64,000 bases of DNA from Rhodospirillales bacterium (GTDB lineage: Bacteria > Pseudomonadota > Alphaproteobacteria > ATCC43930 > CGMCC-115725): NCBI GenBank assembly GCA_027315365.1, contig DAHUYF010000117.1:62001-126000 (forward strand), read 5' to 3'. A program made the translations under genes and the position numbers. The notes below the pieces were generated by a model that was given only the letters and a program-made list of their open reading frames with translations, had not been told where the DNA came from and ran no database searches. Positions 17,998 through 25,786 of the stretch are shown here, piece after piece. Position 1 is the stretch's first letter; every line of letters starts with the position of its first letter.

Positions 17998-18666
17998 TCA
18001 CCTCTCGCCCAGCGCCGCGATCAGCGGCTGCGATCGACCGACCCAGCCGAAGATGCCGCCTTGCGCCTTGATCATGCGCAGGCCCATCTCGTGGAATTCC
18101 GGGAAGTAGGAGCCGACGCAATCCTCGAGCACGAGGCATTCGTAGCCCCGGTCATTGGCCTCGCGCACGGTGGTGTTGACGCAGACCTCCGTGGTGACGC
18201 CGCAGACGATGAGCTGGGCGATGCCGCGGTTGCGCAGGATGGCATCGAGATCGGTGGCGTGGAAGGCGCCCTTGCCGGGCTTGTCGATCACCGGCTCGCC
18301 GGCGACTGGCGCCAGCTCGGCGATGATGTCGTGCCCCGGCTCGCCCCGGACCAGGATGCGCCCCATCGGTCCGCGATCGCCGATGCCGGCCTTGAGCCGG
18401 CCGCGCGCCTTCTTGGCGGGGGGCAGGTCGGAGAGGTCCGGTCGGTGGCCTTCGCGCGTGTGGATGACCAGCAACTCCGCCGCGCGCGCCGCCGTCAGCA
18501 CCCGCCGCGTCGGCTCGATCGCCCGGCGCAGCAGCGATACATCGTTGCCGAGCGCCGCGCCGAAGCCGCCCGGCTCGAGGAAATCGCGCTGCATGTCGAT
18601 GATGAGCAGCGCCGCATGCGCGCGGTCGAACGCCAGTGGATAGGGCTCGCAATCGATCATCGACAT
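17998..18666 (-). CDS. Isochorismatase-family cysteine hydrolase, biuret-hydrolase-like
   Basis: 222 aa. The Asp-Lys-Cys catalytic triad is visible: Asp24 (Ile-Ile-Asp-Met-Gln-Arg-Asp-Phe), Lys132 (Lys-Pro-Gly-Lys-Gly-Ala-Phe) and Cys162 (Gly-Val-Thr-Thr-Glu-Val-Cys). Spacing and blocks such as Thr-Arg-Glu-Gly-His-Arg-Pro-Asp-Leu and [11 protein letters not shown] resemble the rhizobial biuret hydrolase (BiuH) and ureidoacrylate amidohydrolase relatives. Such enzymes release ammonia from carbamoyl or ureido compounds. With the NCS2 permease just downstream it may degrade an imported ureide. The exact substrate is not determined by sequence. Confidence 0.82.
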   Translation of the reverse strand: MSMIDCEPYPLAFDRAHAALLIIDMQRDFLEPGGFGAALGNDVSLLRRAIEPTRRVLTAARAAELLVIHTREGHRPDLSDLPPAKKARGRLKAGIGDRGPMGRILVRGEPGHDIIAELAPVAGEPVIDKPGKGAFHATDLDAILRNRGIAQLIVCGVTTEVCVNTTVREANDRGYECLVLEDCVGSYFPEFHEMGLRMIKAQGGIFGWVGRSQPLIAALGER

Positions 18667-18949
18667 GCGGCATTTGACGCAAGAGCCGTGCCAGCTGCGG
18701 CACCTCGCCGTCGGCGATCGCTCTCCTGCGCCTGCTCGGCCGGCTCCGGGACCGTGGCAGCCCGCTTTAGCCTCGCATGGTCAGATACATAAGCCCGACC
18801 GGCGCGGCGCGCGACCGGCGACCGCACTCTCCGCCCAGCCATAAGGCGCAGGCCGGCCATCAGTATGCAATGCGCCGTCGGATGACCATTTACGCGGCAG
18901 ACGCTGATCGTTTAAGCGGCGGCGGCGGCCCTGCGGTGGGCACGCGGGA

Positions 18950-19165
18950 TCACGAGAGAGGCGGCGTCTCGTAGAGGCGCAGGATCTCCTGACGGGCTTC
19001 CTCGCCGCTGATCGCGCCCCGGGCATATCGCTCCAGGATCGCGCGCTCTCCCGGCGAGACGACGCGCCCCTCGCGGCGCGCCGCATCGAGCGCGCGGTCG
19101 ACCCATTCGGCGCGACCGGCGAATTCGAACGCACTCAGCTTTGTGGAAACGGGGACATCGGACAT
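18950..19165 (-). CDS. VbhA-like antitoxin domain protein without a Fic partner
   Basis: 71 aa. A perfect GGAGGT site lies 6 bases before the ATG at 19165, so translation is well supported. The C-terminal half, with Glu-Gly-x-Val-x-Ser-Pro-x-Glu, then Leu-Glu-Arg-Tyr-Ala-Arg-Gly-Ala-Ile-Ser and Glu-Glu-Ala-Arg-x-Glu-Ile-Leu, resembles the helical VbhA-type antitoxins that inhibit Fic AMP-transferases. In those proteins a Ser/Thr-x-x-x-Glu-Gly motif blocks the toxin ATP site; here the Glu-Gly is present but the Ser/Thr position is Ala. No Fic gene lies nearby. It may be an orphan, a domesticated regulator, or a chance resemblance in a short helical protein. Confidence 0.6.
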   Translation of the reverse strand: MSDVPVSTKLSAFEFAGRAEWVDRALDAARREGRVVSPGERAILERYARGAISGEEARQEILRLYETPPLS

Positions 19166-19302
19166 GTGATGACCTCCAAGCCGACCTGCCTTTCCGTCAA
19201 GCAAGGCGCGTGCCAGGGCGCGGCGACCGTCGGTGCCGGGGATGGCCTTGCGCAGCGCCGCCTATCACGCTTGTCGGAGATGCCGCACGCGGAGGATTTG
19301 CG

Positions 19303-19443
19303 ATGACGCCCCCATCAGCGAAGCGACGGCGACTTGACATCGAGCCGCTGGTCGAGCGCATCGTGGTGTGCTGCATCAGTAGCCTGGCGGTGGCCAGCGT
19401 CATGGCGGTGCTCATCCTGTCGGTGCTGGGTGCATCGCCGTGA
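19303..19443 (+). CDS. Small membrane protein, 46 aa
   Basis: The ATG at 19303 has GGAGGA six bases upstream. The peptide has a basic N-terminus (Lys-Arg-Arg-Arg) and one clear transmembrane helix from about residue 20 to 42 (Val-Val-Cys-Cys-Ile-Ser-Ser-Leu then Val-Met-Ala-Val-Leu-Ile-Leu). Positive-inside orientation suggests the N-terminus faces the cytoplasm. I do not recognise it. It diverges from the VbhA-like gene and converges with another small membrane protein. Confidence 0.55.
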   Translation: MTPPSAKRRRLDIEPLVERIVVCCISSLAVASVMAVLILSVLGASP

Positions 19444-19474
19444 GCACGCGCCAGAAGCGGGATGGCGGGAACAA

Positions 19475-19702
19475 CTACTCGGGCCGGTGAGGAAACCCTT
19501 CGCCGGCGCGATCGGCCTGGAAATAACCGACGCGGCCGACAACGTCGGCCGGCGGAAGCGGCATCAATGTCAGGATCACCAGGACGCTGAGATAGAAGCC
19601 GCCGAGGCCGATGGCGACGACCAGCAGCACGTCGTTCGTCGCTTCCGCGAAGCGCTCGAGGTGGCGCAAAAGCCGCCGCGCAAGAACTCTGGGAGACGAC
19701 AT
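19475..19702 (-). CDS. Small membrane protein, 75 aa, downstream of rpoH
   Basis: One transmembrane segment spans residues about 24-47 (Val-Leu-Leu-Val-Val-Ala-Ile-Gly-Leu-Gly-Gly then Leu-Ser-Val-Leu-Val-Ile-Leu). The N-terminus is basic. The ATG at 19702 is preceded by a GGCAGG sequence. It lies 55 bases after the rpoH stop on the same strand and may be cotranscribed with it. I do not recognise the family; a heat-shock-linked envelope function is only a context guess. Confidence 0.5.
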   Translation of the reverse strand: MSSPRVLARRLLRHLERFAEATNDVLLVVAIGLGGFYLSVLVILTLMPLPPADVVGRVGYFQADRAGEGFPHRPE

Positions 19703-19757
19703 CGAATCGCCTGCCTTCAGCGCAGTCGGCCGGGATCGGCGGCGTGGCTATGGAACG

Positions 19758-20684
19758 TCACGGCAGTCCTCCGCCGCGCGGGTTGCGCACCGGCGAGCGG
19801 CCGACTCTCGCCGTGCGGCGCGCGACCGCGACGATCTCCTTCTGCAACTTGTCGAAGGCGCACACCTCGATCTGGCGCACCCGCTCGCGCGAGATGCCGT
19901 ATTTCTGCGACAGATCCTCCAGCGTGGTCGGCACCTCGCTGAGCCGCCGCGCCGCCAGGATGTCGCGCTCGCGCGGCGTCAGATGCGACAGGGCATCGCG
20001 CAGGAGGTCGCGGCGCAGGCTCAGCTCCTGGCGCTCGCCCAGGCTGGTCTCCTGGTCCTCGACCTCGTCGACCAGCCAGTCCTGCCATTCGCCCTCGCCG
20101 TCGCTCCGCAGCGGCGCGTTCAGCGAATGATCGGGTGCCGCCAGCCGCCGGTTCATGCTGACCACGTCGGCCTCCGGCACCCCCAGCTCGGTGGCGATCT
20201 TGCGCACGTTCTCCGGCGACAGGTCGCCCTCCTCGATCGCCTGAAGCTGGCCCTTGAGCTTGCGCAGGTTGAAGAACAGCTTCTTCTGCGCCGCCGTCGT
20301 TCCCATCTTCACCAGCGACCAGGAATGCAGGATGTATTCCTGGATCGACGCCCGGATCCACCACATCGCGTACGTCGCCAGCCGGAAGCCGCGATCGGGA
20401 TCGAAGCGCTTCACCGCCTGCATCATCCCGACATTGCCCTCCGAGATCAGCTCCGAGAGCGGCAGCCCGTAGCCGCGATAGCCCATAGCGATCTTCGCCA
20501 CCAGCCGCAGATGGCTGGTCACCAGACGCTGCGCCGCATCGGGGTCCCCGTGCTCGCGCCAGCGCTTCGCCAGCATGTACTCCTCTTCCGGCTGCAGCAT
20601 CGGGAACTTGCGGATCTCCTGGAGATACCGCGAAAGATTCCCTTCCGACGAGATGCTGGGCAGGGCGTGGGTCGTGGACGCCAT
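19758..20684 (-). CDS. rpoH: RNA polymerase heat-shock sigma factor (sigma-32)
   Basis: 308 aa, sigma-70 family. Region 2 is intact with Trp-Trp-Ile-Arg-Ala-Ser-Ile-Gln-Glu-Tyr-Ile near residues 108-118. The RpoH box Gln-Lys-Lys-Leu-Phe-Phe-Asn-Leu-Arg-Lys at 133-142 separates it from RpoD. Region 4 ends with the helix-turn-helix Ser-Gln-Lys-Tyr-Gly-Ile-Ser-Arg-Glu-Arg-Val-Arg-Gln-Ile-Glu. The ATG at 20684 has an AAGGAAG site; an upstream in-frame ATG would add a basic tail and was rejected. It directs polymerase to chaperone and protease promoters. It follows rluD on the same strand, a common alphaproteobacterial order. Confidence 0.95.
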   Translation of the reverse strand: MASTTHALPSISSEGNLSRYLQEIRKFPMLQPEEEYMLAKRWREHGDPDAAQRLVTSHLRLVAKIAMGYRGYGLPLSELISEGNVGMMQAVKRFDPDRGFRLATYAMWWIRASIQEYILHSWSLVKMGTTAAQKKLFFNLRKLKGQLQAIEEGDLSPENVRKIATELGVPEADVVSMNRRLAAPDHSLNAPLRSDGEGEWQDWLVDEVEDQETSLGERQELSLRRDLLRDALSHLTPRERDILAARRLSEVPTTLEDLSQKYGISRERVRQIEVCAFDKLQKEIVAVARRTARVGRSPVRNPRGGGLP

Positions 20685-20743
20685 CCGCTTCCTTGCGTTG
20701 CGGCCCCTCGGGCGCGCCATCGACGCGCGCCGCAAACCGCTAC

Positions 20744-20773
20744 ATCCTAGACCAGCAGCGCCGGCTTGTCTAA
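20744..20773 (-). promoter_or_regulatory. Candidate rpoH promoter (sigma-70 type)
   Basis: On the minus strand TTAGAC and TAGGAT are separated by 18 bases, about 60 bases before the rpoH start and just past the rluD stop. It is a moderate match seen by eye only. Confidence 0.35.
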
Positions 20774-20774
20774 T

Positions 20775-21764
20775 TTAGATTACTTCTAATAAACTGATCA
20801 AATCAGCAATATCCTTTGGTAACGGGCTGGTAAACTGGACGTGTTCACCGGTCGCGGGATGGCGGAAGCCGATCAGCACCGCATGCAGCGCCTGGCGCGG
20901 AAAGGCGGCGATGGCCGACTGCACCGCCGACGGCAGCGCGTGCAGCCGTCCGGCGCTGCGCGGATTGCCGTAGCTGCGATCGCCGATCAGGGGATGGCCG
21001 CGCTCGGTCATGTGGACGCGGATCTGATGGGTGCGGCCGGTGGCGAGCCGGCATTCCACCAGCGCCGCCGCGTCCTTGAAGGCGCGCACGACCTTGTAGC
21101 GCGTCACCGCCGGCTTGCCGCCGTGCCGCAGCACCGCCATCTTCTTGCGGTTTCCCGGGCTGCGGCCGATCAGGTTCGAGATCTCGCCGTCCCGCGGCTG
21201 TGGCACGCCCCACACCACAGCCCGGTAGGCGCGCTCGATGCGCCGCGCGGCGAAATCGGCGGAGAGGCGGGTCTGTGCCAGCTCGTCCTTGGCCACCACC
21301 ATCAAGCCGCTGGTATCCTTGTCGAGACGGTGCACGATGCCCGGCCGCTTGACCCCGCCGATGCCGGCGAGGTTCTCGCCGCAATGCGCCAGCAGCGCGT
21401 TGACCAGCGTCCGATCGGGATTTCCCGGCGCCGGATGCACGACGAGTCCGGCCGGCTTGTCGAGCACCAGCAGATGCGAATCCTCATAGAGGATGGCGAG
21501 ATCCATCGCCTGCGGCTGCGGCCGGTCGGCGACCGGCTCCGGCAGCGCCAGCACGAAAGTCTGACCGGGTTTGACCCTCAGCGACGGGTCTTTTATCGTC
21601 GCCCCACCGATGGTCACTTGGCCCGCCTCGACGAGCTGCTTCAAGCGGGTCCGCGACAGCGTCCCCAGCCGTACTGCCAGCAGGCGGTCAAGGCGCTCGC
21701 CGGCATCGCCAGGCTCCACCGTCACCTGTGTCACCTTCTCGCCGGCATCGGATCGCTCACCCAT
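20775..21764 (-). CDS. rluD: 23S rRNA pseudouridine synthase, RluD type
   Basis: 329 aa. An N-terminal S4 RNA-binding domain (about residues 17-80, Arg-Leu-Asp-Arg-Leu-Leu then Leu-Val-Glu-Ala-Gly-Gln-Val) precedes the RluA-family catalytic domain. The catalytic Asp is in His-Arg-Leu-Asp-Lys-Asp-Thr-Ser-Gly near residue 146, and Gly-Arg-Thr-His-Gln-Ile-Arg-Val-His near 245 is the second family motif. RluD modifies helix 69 of 23S rRNA. The start at 21764 fits the S4 domain; the frame stays open upstream but that part is arginine-rich. It diverges from a small membrane protein gene 21 bases away. Confidence 0.93.
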   Translation of the reverse strand: MGERSDAGEKVTQVTVEPGDAGERLDRLLAVRLGTLSRTRLKQLVEAGQVTIGGATIKDPSLRVKPGQTFVLALPEPVADRPQPQAMDLAILYEDSHLLVLDKPAGLVVHPAPGNPDRTLVNALLAHCGENLAGIGGVKRPGIVHRLDKDTSGLMVVAKDELAQTRLSADFAARRIERAYRAVVWGVPQPRDGEISNLIGRSPGNRKKMAVLRHGGKPAVTRYKVVRAFKDAAALVECRLATGRTHQIRVHMTERGHPLIGDRSYGNPRSAGRLHALPSAVQSAIAAFPRQALHAVLIGFRHPATGEHVQFTSPLPKDIADLISLLEVI

Positions 21765-21785
21765 GACGCTAGACTGACCGGAAGC

Positions 21786-22106
21786 ATGCGTGCCCTCAAG
21801 CTCCTGGTTGCGGTCATGGGCGTGCTGCTGGTGGGCGGCACCGCGGCGCTGATCGTCGCCGTCATCGACCGCGCCCGCCATCGCGTCGCCGCACCGGCGC
21901 CCGCCGTGGCGCATGGCTTCGACCGTGCCGTGATCGATTTGCCGGCAGGGGCGCGGGTGCTCGGCAGCGACTCGGTCGGCGATCGTCTGGCGGTGCGCAT
22001 CGGCCTTGCCGACGGCGGCGAGGCGCTGATCCTGATCGATCCCCGCAGCGGCGCGCGGCTCGGCACCATCGAGCTGCGGCCGGCGGCGCCGGGCGGCGGC
22101 AAGTGA
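21786..22106 (+). CDS. Small membrane protein, DUF6476-like
   Basis: 106 aa with one N-terminal transmembrane helix (Leu-Leu-Val-Ala-Val-Met-Gly-Val-Leu-Leu, about residues 6-28) and a periplasmic or cytoplasmic beta-rich tail. Position next to rluD and rpoH and the N-terminal pattern resemble the alphaproteobacterial DUF6476 proteins; I give this name from memory of gene context. The ATG follows CCGGAAGC, a weak ribosome site. The stop overlaps the GTG start of the threonine aldolase gene (GTGA), so the two are translated together. Confidence 0.7.
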   Translation: MRALKLLVAVMGVLLVGGTAALIVAVIDRARHRVAAPAPAVAHGFDRAVIDLPAGARVLGSDSVGDRLAVRIGLADGGEALILIDPRSGARLGTIELRPAAPGGGK

Positions 22107-23125
22107 ACTTCCGCAGCGACAACGTCGCCGGCATCGCACCCGAGATCCTCGCCGCCATCGTCGCCGCCAATGCCGGCACCGCGCCCTCCTACGGCGCCGA
22201 CGCCGTCACCGAGCGGCTCGCCGCCGCCTTCGCGGCGGTGTTCGAACATGAAGTGACCGTCTTCCCGGTGGCCACCGGGACCGCCGCCAATGCGCTGGCG
22301 CTGGCGACGCTGACGCCGGTCTGGGGCGCGATCTACTGCCACGAGGCCGCGCATGTGCAGACCGACGAATGCGGCGCGCCGGAATTCTTCGCCGGCGGCG
22401 CCAAGTTGCTGCCGCTGCCCGGCGAGGATGGCAAGCTGGCGCCGGCGGTGGTCGAAGCGGCGCTGACCGAGGCCGGCGTCGTCCACCACGTCCAGCCCGC
22501 TGCCCTCAGCATCAGCCAGGCGACCGAAGCCGGCACTCTTTACCGCCCGGCCGAGATCGCTGCGCTCGGCGCGCTGGCGCGCCGCCGCGGCTTGGCGCTG
22601 CACATGGACGGCGCCCGCTTCGCCAACGCCGTGGCGGCGCTCGGCTGCAGCCCGGCCGATCTCACCTGGCGCGCGGGCGTCGACGTGCTGTCCTTTGGCG
22701 CCACCAAGAACGGCGCGCTCGCTGCCGAGGCGGTGGTGTTCTTCGACGCGGGCAGGGCGCAGAGCTTCGCCTATCGCCGCAAGCGCGGCGGCCATCTCTT
22801 CTCCAAGATGCGCTTTCTCTCGGCGCAGCTCGACGCCTATCTCGCCGACGGGCTGTGGCTGCGCAACGCCGCCCAGGCCAACCGCATGGCGGCGCGGCTG
22901 GCGGCGGGCCTTGCCGCGCTGCCGGGCGCCAGGCTGAGGCATCCAGCGGAGGCCAACGAGGTCTTCGTCGAGCTGCCGGCAGCGGCGGTTGCCAGGCTCG
23001 AGGTGGCGGGCGCAGGCTTCTATCGCTGGGGCGGCGCGGGCGCGGCTTGCCTGCGCCTCGTTACCGCCTTCGATACGCAGCCGCGCGACGTCGAGGCGTT
23101 CATCGCCTCGGCGCGCGGCGGCTGA
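22103..23125 (+). CDS. ltaE: Low-specificity L-threonine aldolase (beta-eliminating lyase family)
   Basis: 340 aa, PLP fold type I. The N-terminus Asn-Phe-Arg-Ser-Asp-Asn-Val is the family start. The substrate and cofactor motifs His-Met-Asp-Gly-Ala-Arg-Phe-Ala-Asn-Ala (near 167) and Ser-Phe-Gly-Ala-Thr-Lys-Asn-Gly-Ala (PLP lysine near 201) are intact. It splits L-threonine or L-allo-threonine into glycine and acetaldehyde, or acts on related beta-hydroxy amino acids. It starts with GTG overlapping the upstream stop. No operon partner explains a specific role. Confidence 0.85.
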   Translation: MNFRSDNVAGIAPEILAAIVAANAGTAPSYGADAVTERLAAAFAAVFEHEVTVFPVATGTAANALALATLTPVWGAIYCHEAAHVQTDECGAPEFFAGGAKLLPLPGEDGKLAPAVVEAALTEAGVVHHVQPAALSISQATEAGTLYRPAEIAALGALARRRGLALHMDGARFANAVAALGCSPADLTWRAGVDVLSFGATKNGALAAEAVVFFDAGRAQSFAYRRKRGGHLFSKMRFLSAQLDAYLADGLWLRNAAQANRMAARLAAGLAALPGARLRHPAEANEVFVELPAAAVARLEVAGAGFYRWGGAGAACLRLVTAFDTQPRDVEAFIASARGG

Positions 23126-23328
23126 CGCGCCGGCGATAAAGGAAACATAAACCACGCTGCGCTCGGCACCGGGACTCGGGGCCGCGGCGGCGCGACGTTT
23201 TTCGTTTCGCGGGCGCATCGACCGCCTGCCGCGCGGCCGGCGCGCGCACCGCATCGCCGCTCGCGGTGCCGACAGCGTTCCCGGCGCCACGGACTCGCAA
23301 AAAACTTTGTCCCGGGGTGAATTTTTTC

Positions 23329-23356
23329 TTGCATCGCCACGTTTTGAGCGTATGTA
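23329..23356 (+). promoter_or_regulatory. Candidate promoter of the ornithine decarboxylase leader
   Basis: TTGCAT at 23329-23334 and TATGTA at 23351-23356 are 16 bases apart, inside a conspicuous AT-rich patch in GC-rich DNA. Transcription would begin near 23363, giving a leader of about 370 nt before the ODC ATG. Confidence 0.5.
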
Positions 23357-23470
23357 TCCAAATCACGACGCACTCGCACGTGCCTATGGCCCTTGTGGTT
23401 ATGCAACGACGTAACGCGTCCTTTTTGGCAGAGCCGGTCGCTGTGGGCCGGTCCCGAGAGGGAGGTCGAT

Positions 23471-23587
23471 ATGGTTGCAATCGCACTCAGGGCCGCGGCG
23501 CCCTGGCCTGACGAGACACCTCGTTTCATCCGGGCTGCGCGCGGCAGCGGTGGCCGGGGCGCCAACGAACCCAGCAGTCAGATCTGA
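23471..23587 (+). CDS. 38-codon upstream ORF in the ODC leader
   Basis: An ATG with GGGAGG five bases upstream opens a 38-residue frame that ends at 23587, 147 bases before the ODC start. The peptide begins Met-Val-Ala-Ile-Ala-Leu-Arg and is Arg/Gly-rich toward its end. In E. coli the unrelated speFL leader peptide senses ornithine and controls the decarboxylase by ribosome stalling. An analogous role here is a hypothesis; the ribosome site and position are what is seen. It could also be a fortuitous frame inside a structured RNA. Confidence 0.4.
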   Translation: MVAIALRAAAPWPDETPRFIRAARGSGGRGANEPSSQI

Positions 23588-23734
23588 GCGGAGTTGTCCA
23601 GGACCACGGCGGATCGCCCCCGTGTCATGGACCGAGTTTCGCTCCACCGCTTTCCTCCGTGAGGGGGCAGCGGTAGAGCGCGCCGACGAAGTGAACCGTC
23701 GACGCGCGCCCTGACGACAGGATACCCAGCCGAA

Positions 23735-24895
23735 ATGAAGAAGAAGATCGACCGCAAGATCGAGCGCAACCGCAAGATCGAGAAGTTCCTCGCCGAGAAG
23801 CAGCCCGAGACGCCGTGCCTCGTCGTCGACCTCGACGTGGTCGCCGAGGCGTATCAGCTGCTGCGCACCTACATGCCGATCGCCAAGGTGTACTACGCGG
23901 TCAAGGCGAACCCCGCCGGCGAGGTCGTCGACCTGTTGCGCGGTCTCGGCTCCGCCTTCGACGTGGCGAGCCGCGGCGAGGTCGATCTCTGCCTCGGCCT
24001 CGGCGTTACCGCCGACCGGATCTCCTTCGGCAATACCATCAAGAAGGAGCGCGACATCGCCTACGCCTTCGACAAGGGCGTGCGGCTGTTCGCCTTCGAC
24101 AGCGAGGCGGAGCTGGAGAAGCTCGCCCGCTCGGCGCCGGGGGCGCGGGTCTTCTGCCGCATCCTGGTCGACGGCGAGGGGGCGGAGTGGCCGCTGTCGC
24201 GCAAGTTCGGCTGCGCGCCGGAAATGGCGGTGGAGCTGCTGCGCCGCGCCAAGGCGGCCGGGCTCGACCCCTACGGCGTCTCCTTCCATGTCGGCTCGCA
24301 GCAGACCAATCTCGACCAGTGGGACAGCGCCGTCGGCCGCGCCGCGACGATGTTCTCGCTGCTGGCCCAGACCGACATTAACCTGCGCATGGTCAATATC
24401 GGCGGTGGCTTCCCGGCGCATTACCGCGGCGACGTGCTCGGCGTCGAGCGCTACGCCCAGGCGGTGATGGCGGCGATCACCCGGCATTTCGGCAACGACC
24501 TGCCGGAGATCGTGGTCGAGCCCGGCCGCTCGATCGTCGGCGACGCCGGCGTCATCCAGAGCGAGGTGGTGCTGATCTCGCAGAAGGCCTTCGGCGACGC
24601 CAAGCGCTGGGTCTATCTCGATGTCGGCAAGTTCAACGGCCTTGCCGAGACCATGGACGAGAGCATCAAGTACCGCATCCGCACGCCGGCCGATGGCGGG
24701 CCGAGCGGCGGGGTGGTGCTGGCAGGCCCGACCTGCGACAGCGCCGACATTCTCTACGAGAAGACCGAGTACCGGCTGCCGATGGCGCTCAAGGTCGGCG
24801 ACAAGGTGCAGATCCTTTCCACCGGTGCCTACACCGCGAGCTACGCCTCGGTGGGCTTCAACGGCTTCGCGCCGATCAAGACCTACTGCATCTGA
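23735..24895 (+). CDS. Ornithine decarboxylase (PLP fold type III)
   Basis: 386 aa, the eukaryotic-like alanine-racemase-fold decarboxylase. PLP lysine is Lys57 in Tyr-Tyr-Ala-Val-Lys-Ala-Asn-Pro. The glycine loop Ile-Gly-Gly-Gly-Phe-Pro-Ala near 218 and Glu-Pro-Gly-Arg-Ser-Ile-Val near 260 bind phosphate, and Cys334 in Gly-Pro-Thr-Cys-Asp-Ser-Ala-Asp is the active-site cysteine from the partner subunit. It makes putrescine from ornithine; lysine may also be used, as in some bacterial relatives. A lysine/arginine-rich N-terminal helix is present. It overlaps the convergent vWA gene by 20 nt. Arginase in this window (39.4 kb) could supply ornithine. Confidence 0.88.
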   Translation: MKKKIDRKIERNRKIEKFLAEKQPETPCLVVDLDVVAEAYQLLRTYMPIAKVYYAVKANPAGEVVDLLRGLGSAFDVASRGEVDLCLGLGVTADRISFGNTIKKERDIAYAFDKGVRLFAFDSEAELEKLARSAPGARVFCRILVDGEGAEWPLSRKFGCAPEMAVELLRRAKAAGLDPYGVSFHVGSQQTNLDQWDSAVGRAATMFSLLAQTDINLRMVNIGGGFPAHYRGDVLGVERYAQAVMAAITRHFGNDLPEIVVEPGRSIVGDAGVIQSEVVLISQKAFGDAKRWVYLDVGKFNGLAETMDESIKYRIRTPADGGPSGGVVLAGPTCDSADILYEKTEYRLPMALKVGDKVQILSTGAYTASYASVGFNGFAPIKTYCI

Positions 24896-25622
24896 GCGGC
24901 GTGACGGGACAGGGCGGAACGGCGGCGCGGCGAATCGGCCGCGCCGCCGTCACTTCGTTGAGCAGCTTCTGCCGCATGGCGGCGATGAAGGAGGCGAAGT
25001 CCTCCACCTGCATCAGGAAGCCGCCGCGGCCGCCCACCACGTTCTGGTCGTAATAGCCGTCGAGCCAGGGCTCGTGCTTGAGGATGGCGAGTCCGTTGAT
25101 GGTGACCCCTTCGGCCACCAGCCGGTCGCGGACCTGCTGCGGCGGCGGGCCGATATTGGCCATGCCGTCGCCGGAGACGTCGATGACGCGCCGCGCCGCC
25201 GCGTCGGGCAGCCGCGCGAGCGCTTCGCCGGCGGCGTCGAGCGCGTCGCCGATGGCGGTGAGGCCGTTCGAGCTGCGCTGGGTCGCCCGCACCTCGGCGG
25301 CAAAGCGCGCGGCGCCGGCGGCGTCGGCAATCCGGGTCCAATCGACCGTCACCACCTGCTTGTCGCGATCCGACCACTCCATCACCAGCACGTCGATGGC
25401 GCCGTTCCGGCCGTTGCGGATGGCGGCGATCAGCGGCGCGCTCTCGAACGCCTTGGCAATGCCTTCGTGCTGCAGCTCGTATTCCTCGGCATCGACGCTC
25501 TCCGACACGTCGACGGCGAGTACCAGCGCGAGATCGACCGTGGCCGCACGCGCCGGGAGCGCAAGACCTGACACGGCCAAGGTTGCGAAGGCGGCGAGGG
25601 CGATGGTGCGGGCGATCGGCAT
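24876..25622 (-). CDS. Secreted von Willebrand factor A domain protein (DUF1194 type)
   Basis: 248 aa with a cleavable signal peptide ending near Ala-Arg-Ala-Ala (residues 22-28). A metal-ion-dependent adhesion site motif Asp-Val-Ser-Glu-Ser-Val-Asp lies just after it, then Val-Met-Glu-Trp-Ser-Asp and Val-Ile-Asp-Val-Ser-Gly-Asp-Gly-Met-Ala-Asn, the blocks I associate with DUF1194. The ATG at 25622 has GGAGGG upstream; an upstream extension is a basic-rich open frame without support. Function unknown; periplasmic protein-protein contacts are likely. The C-terminal 20 or so residues are Pro/Arg-rich and overlap the end of the ODC gene. Confidence 0.8.
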   Translation of the reverse strand: MPIARTIALAAFATLAVSGLALPARAATVDLALVLAVDVSESVDAEEYELQHEGIAKAFESAPLIAAIRNGRNGAIDVLVMEWSDRDKQVVTVDWTRIADAAGAARFAAEVRATQRSSNGLTAIGDALDAAGEALARLPDAAARRVIDVSGDGMANIGPPPQQVRDRLVAEGVTINGLAILKHEPWLDGYYDQNVVGGRGGFLMQVEDFASFIAAMRQKLLNEVTAARPIRRAAVPPCPVTPLRCSRS

Positions 25623-25786
25623 GGCTTCTGTCCCTCCGACACTATGCGGGGCCGAATTTGGCAGAAGGATGGCGCGGCGACGGAACGAGGCAAACCGCCG
25701 GCGCCGCCGCGATCCGAGGTTGCCGCCGACGCCGCCTTGCGGCCATAATCGCGCCGTCCCGCGTTCTCTGGAGCGAAGAGGCAAGA

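Larger units (their letters stand above)
23126..23734 (+). promoter_or_regulatory. Long leader region upstream of ornithine decarboxylase; candidate speF-type regulatory RNA
   Basis: 609 bases without a long gene precede the ODC start. The first 200 are GC-rich with no visible signal. From 23329 the base composition changes: a promoter-like pair is followed by about 370 nt of putative leader carrying a 38-codon ORF. Alphaproteobacterial ODC genes are known to carry the cis-regulatory speF RNA motif in this position. I have not folded the RNA or compared it to the covariance model, so assignment rests on position and leader length. Confidence 0.5.

Noticed and set aside
23386-23511. A second leader ORF in the ODC leader (41 codons)
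   Set aside because: It starts after the predicted transcription start but has no ribosome site and overlaps the better-supported 38-codon ORF in another frame.
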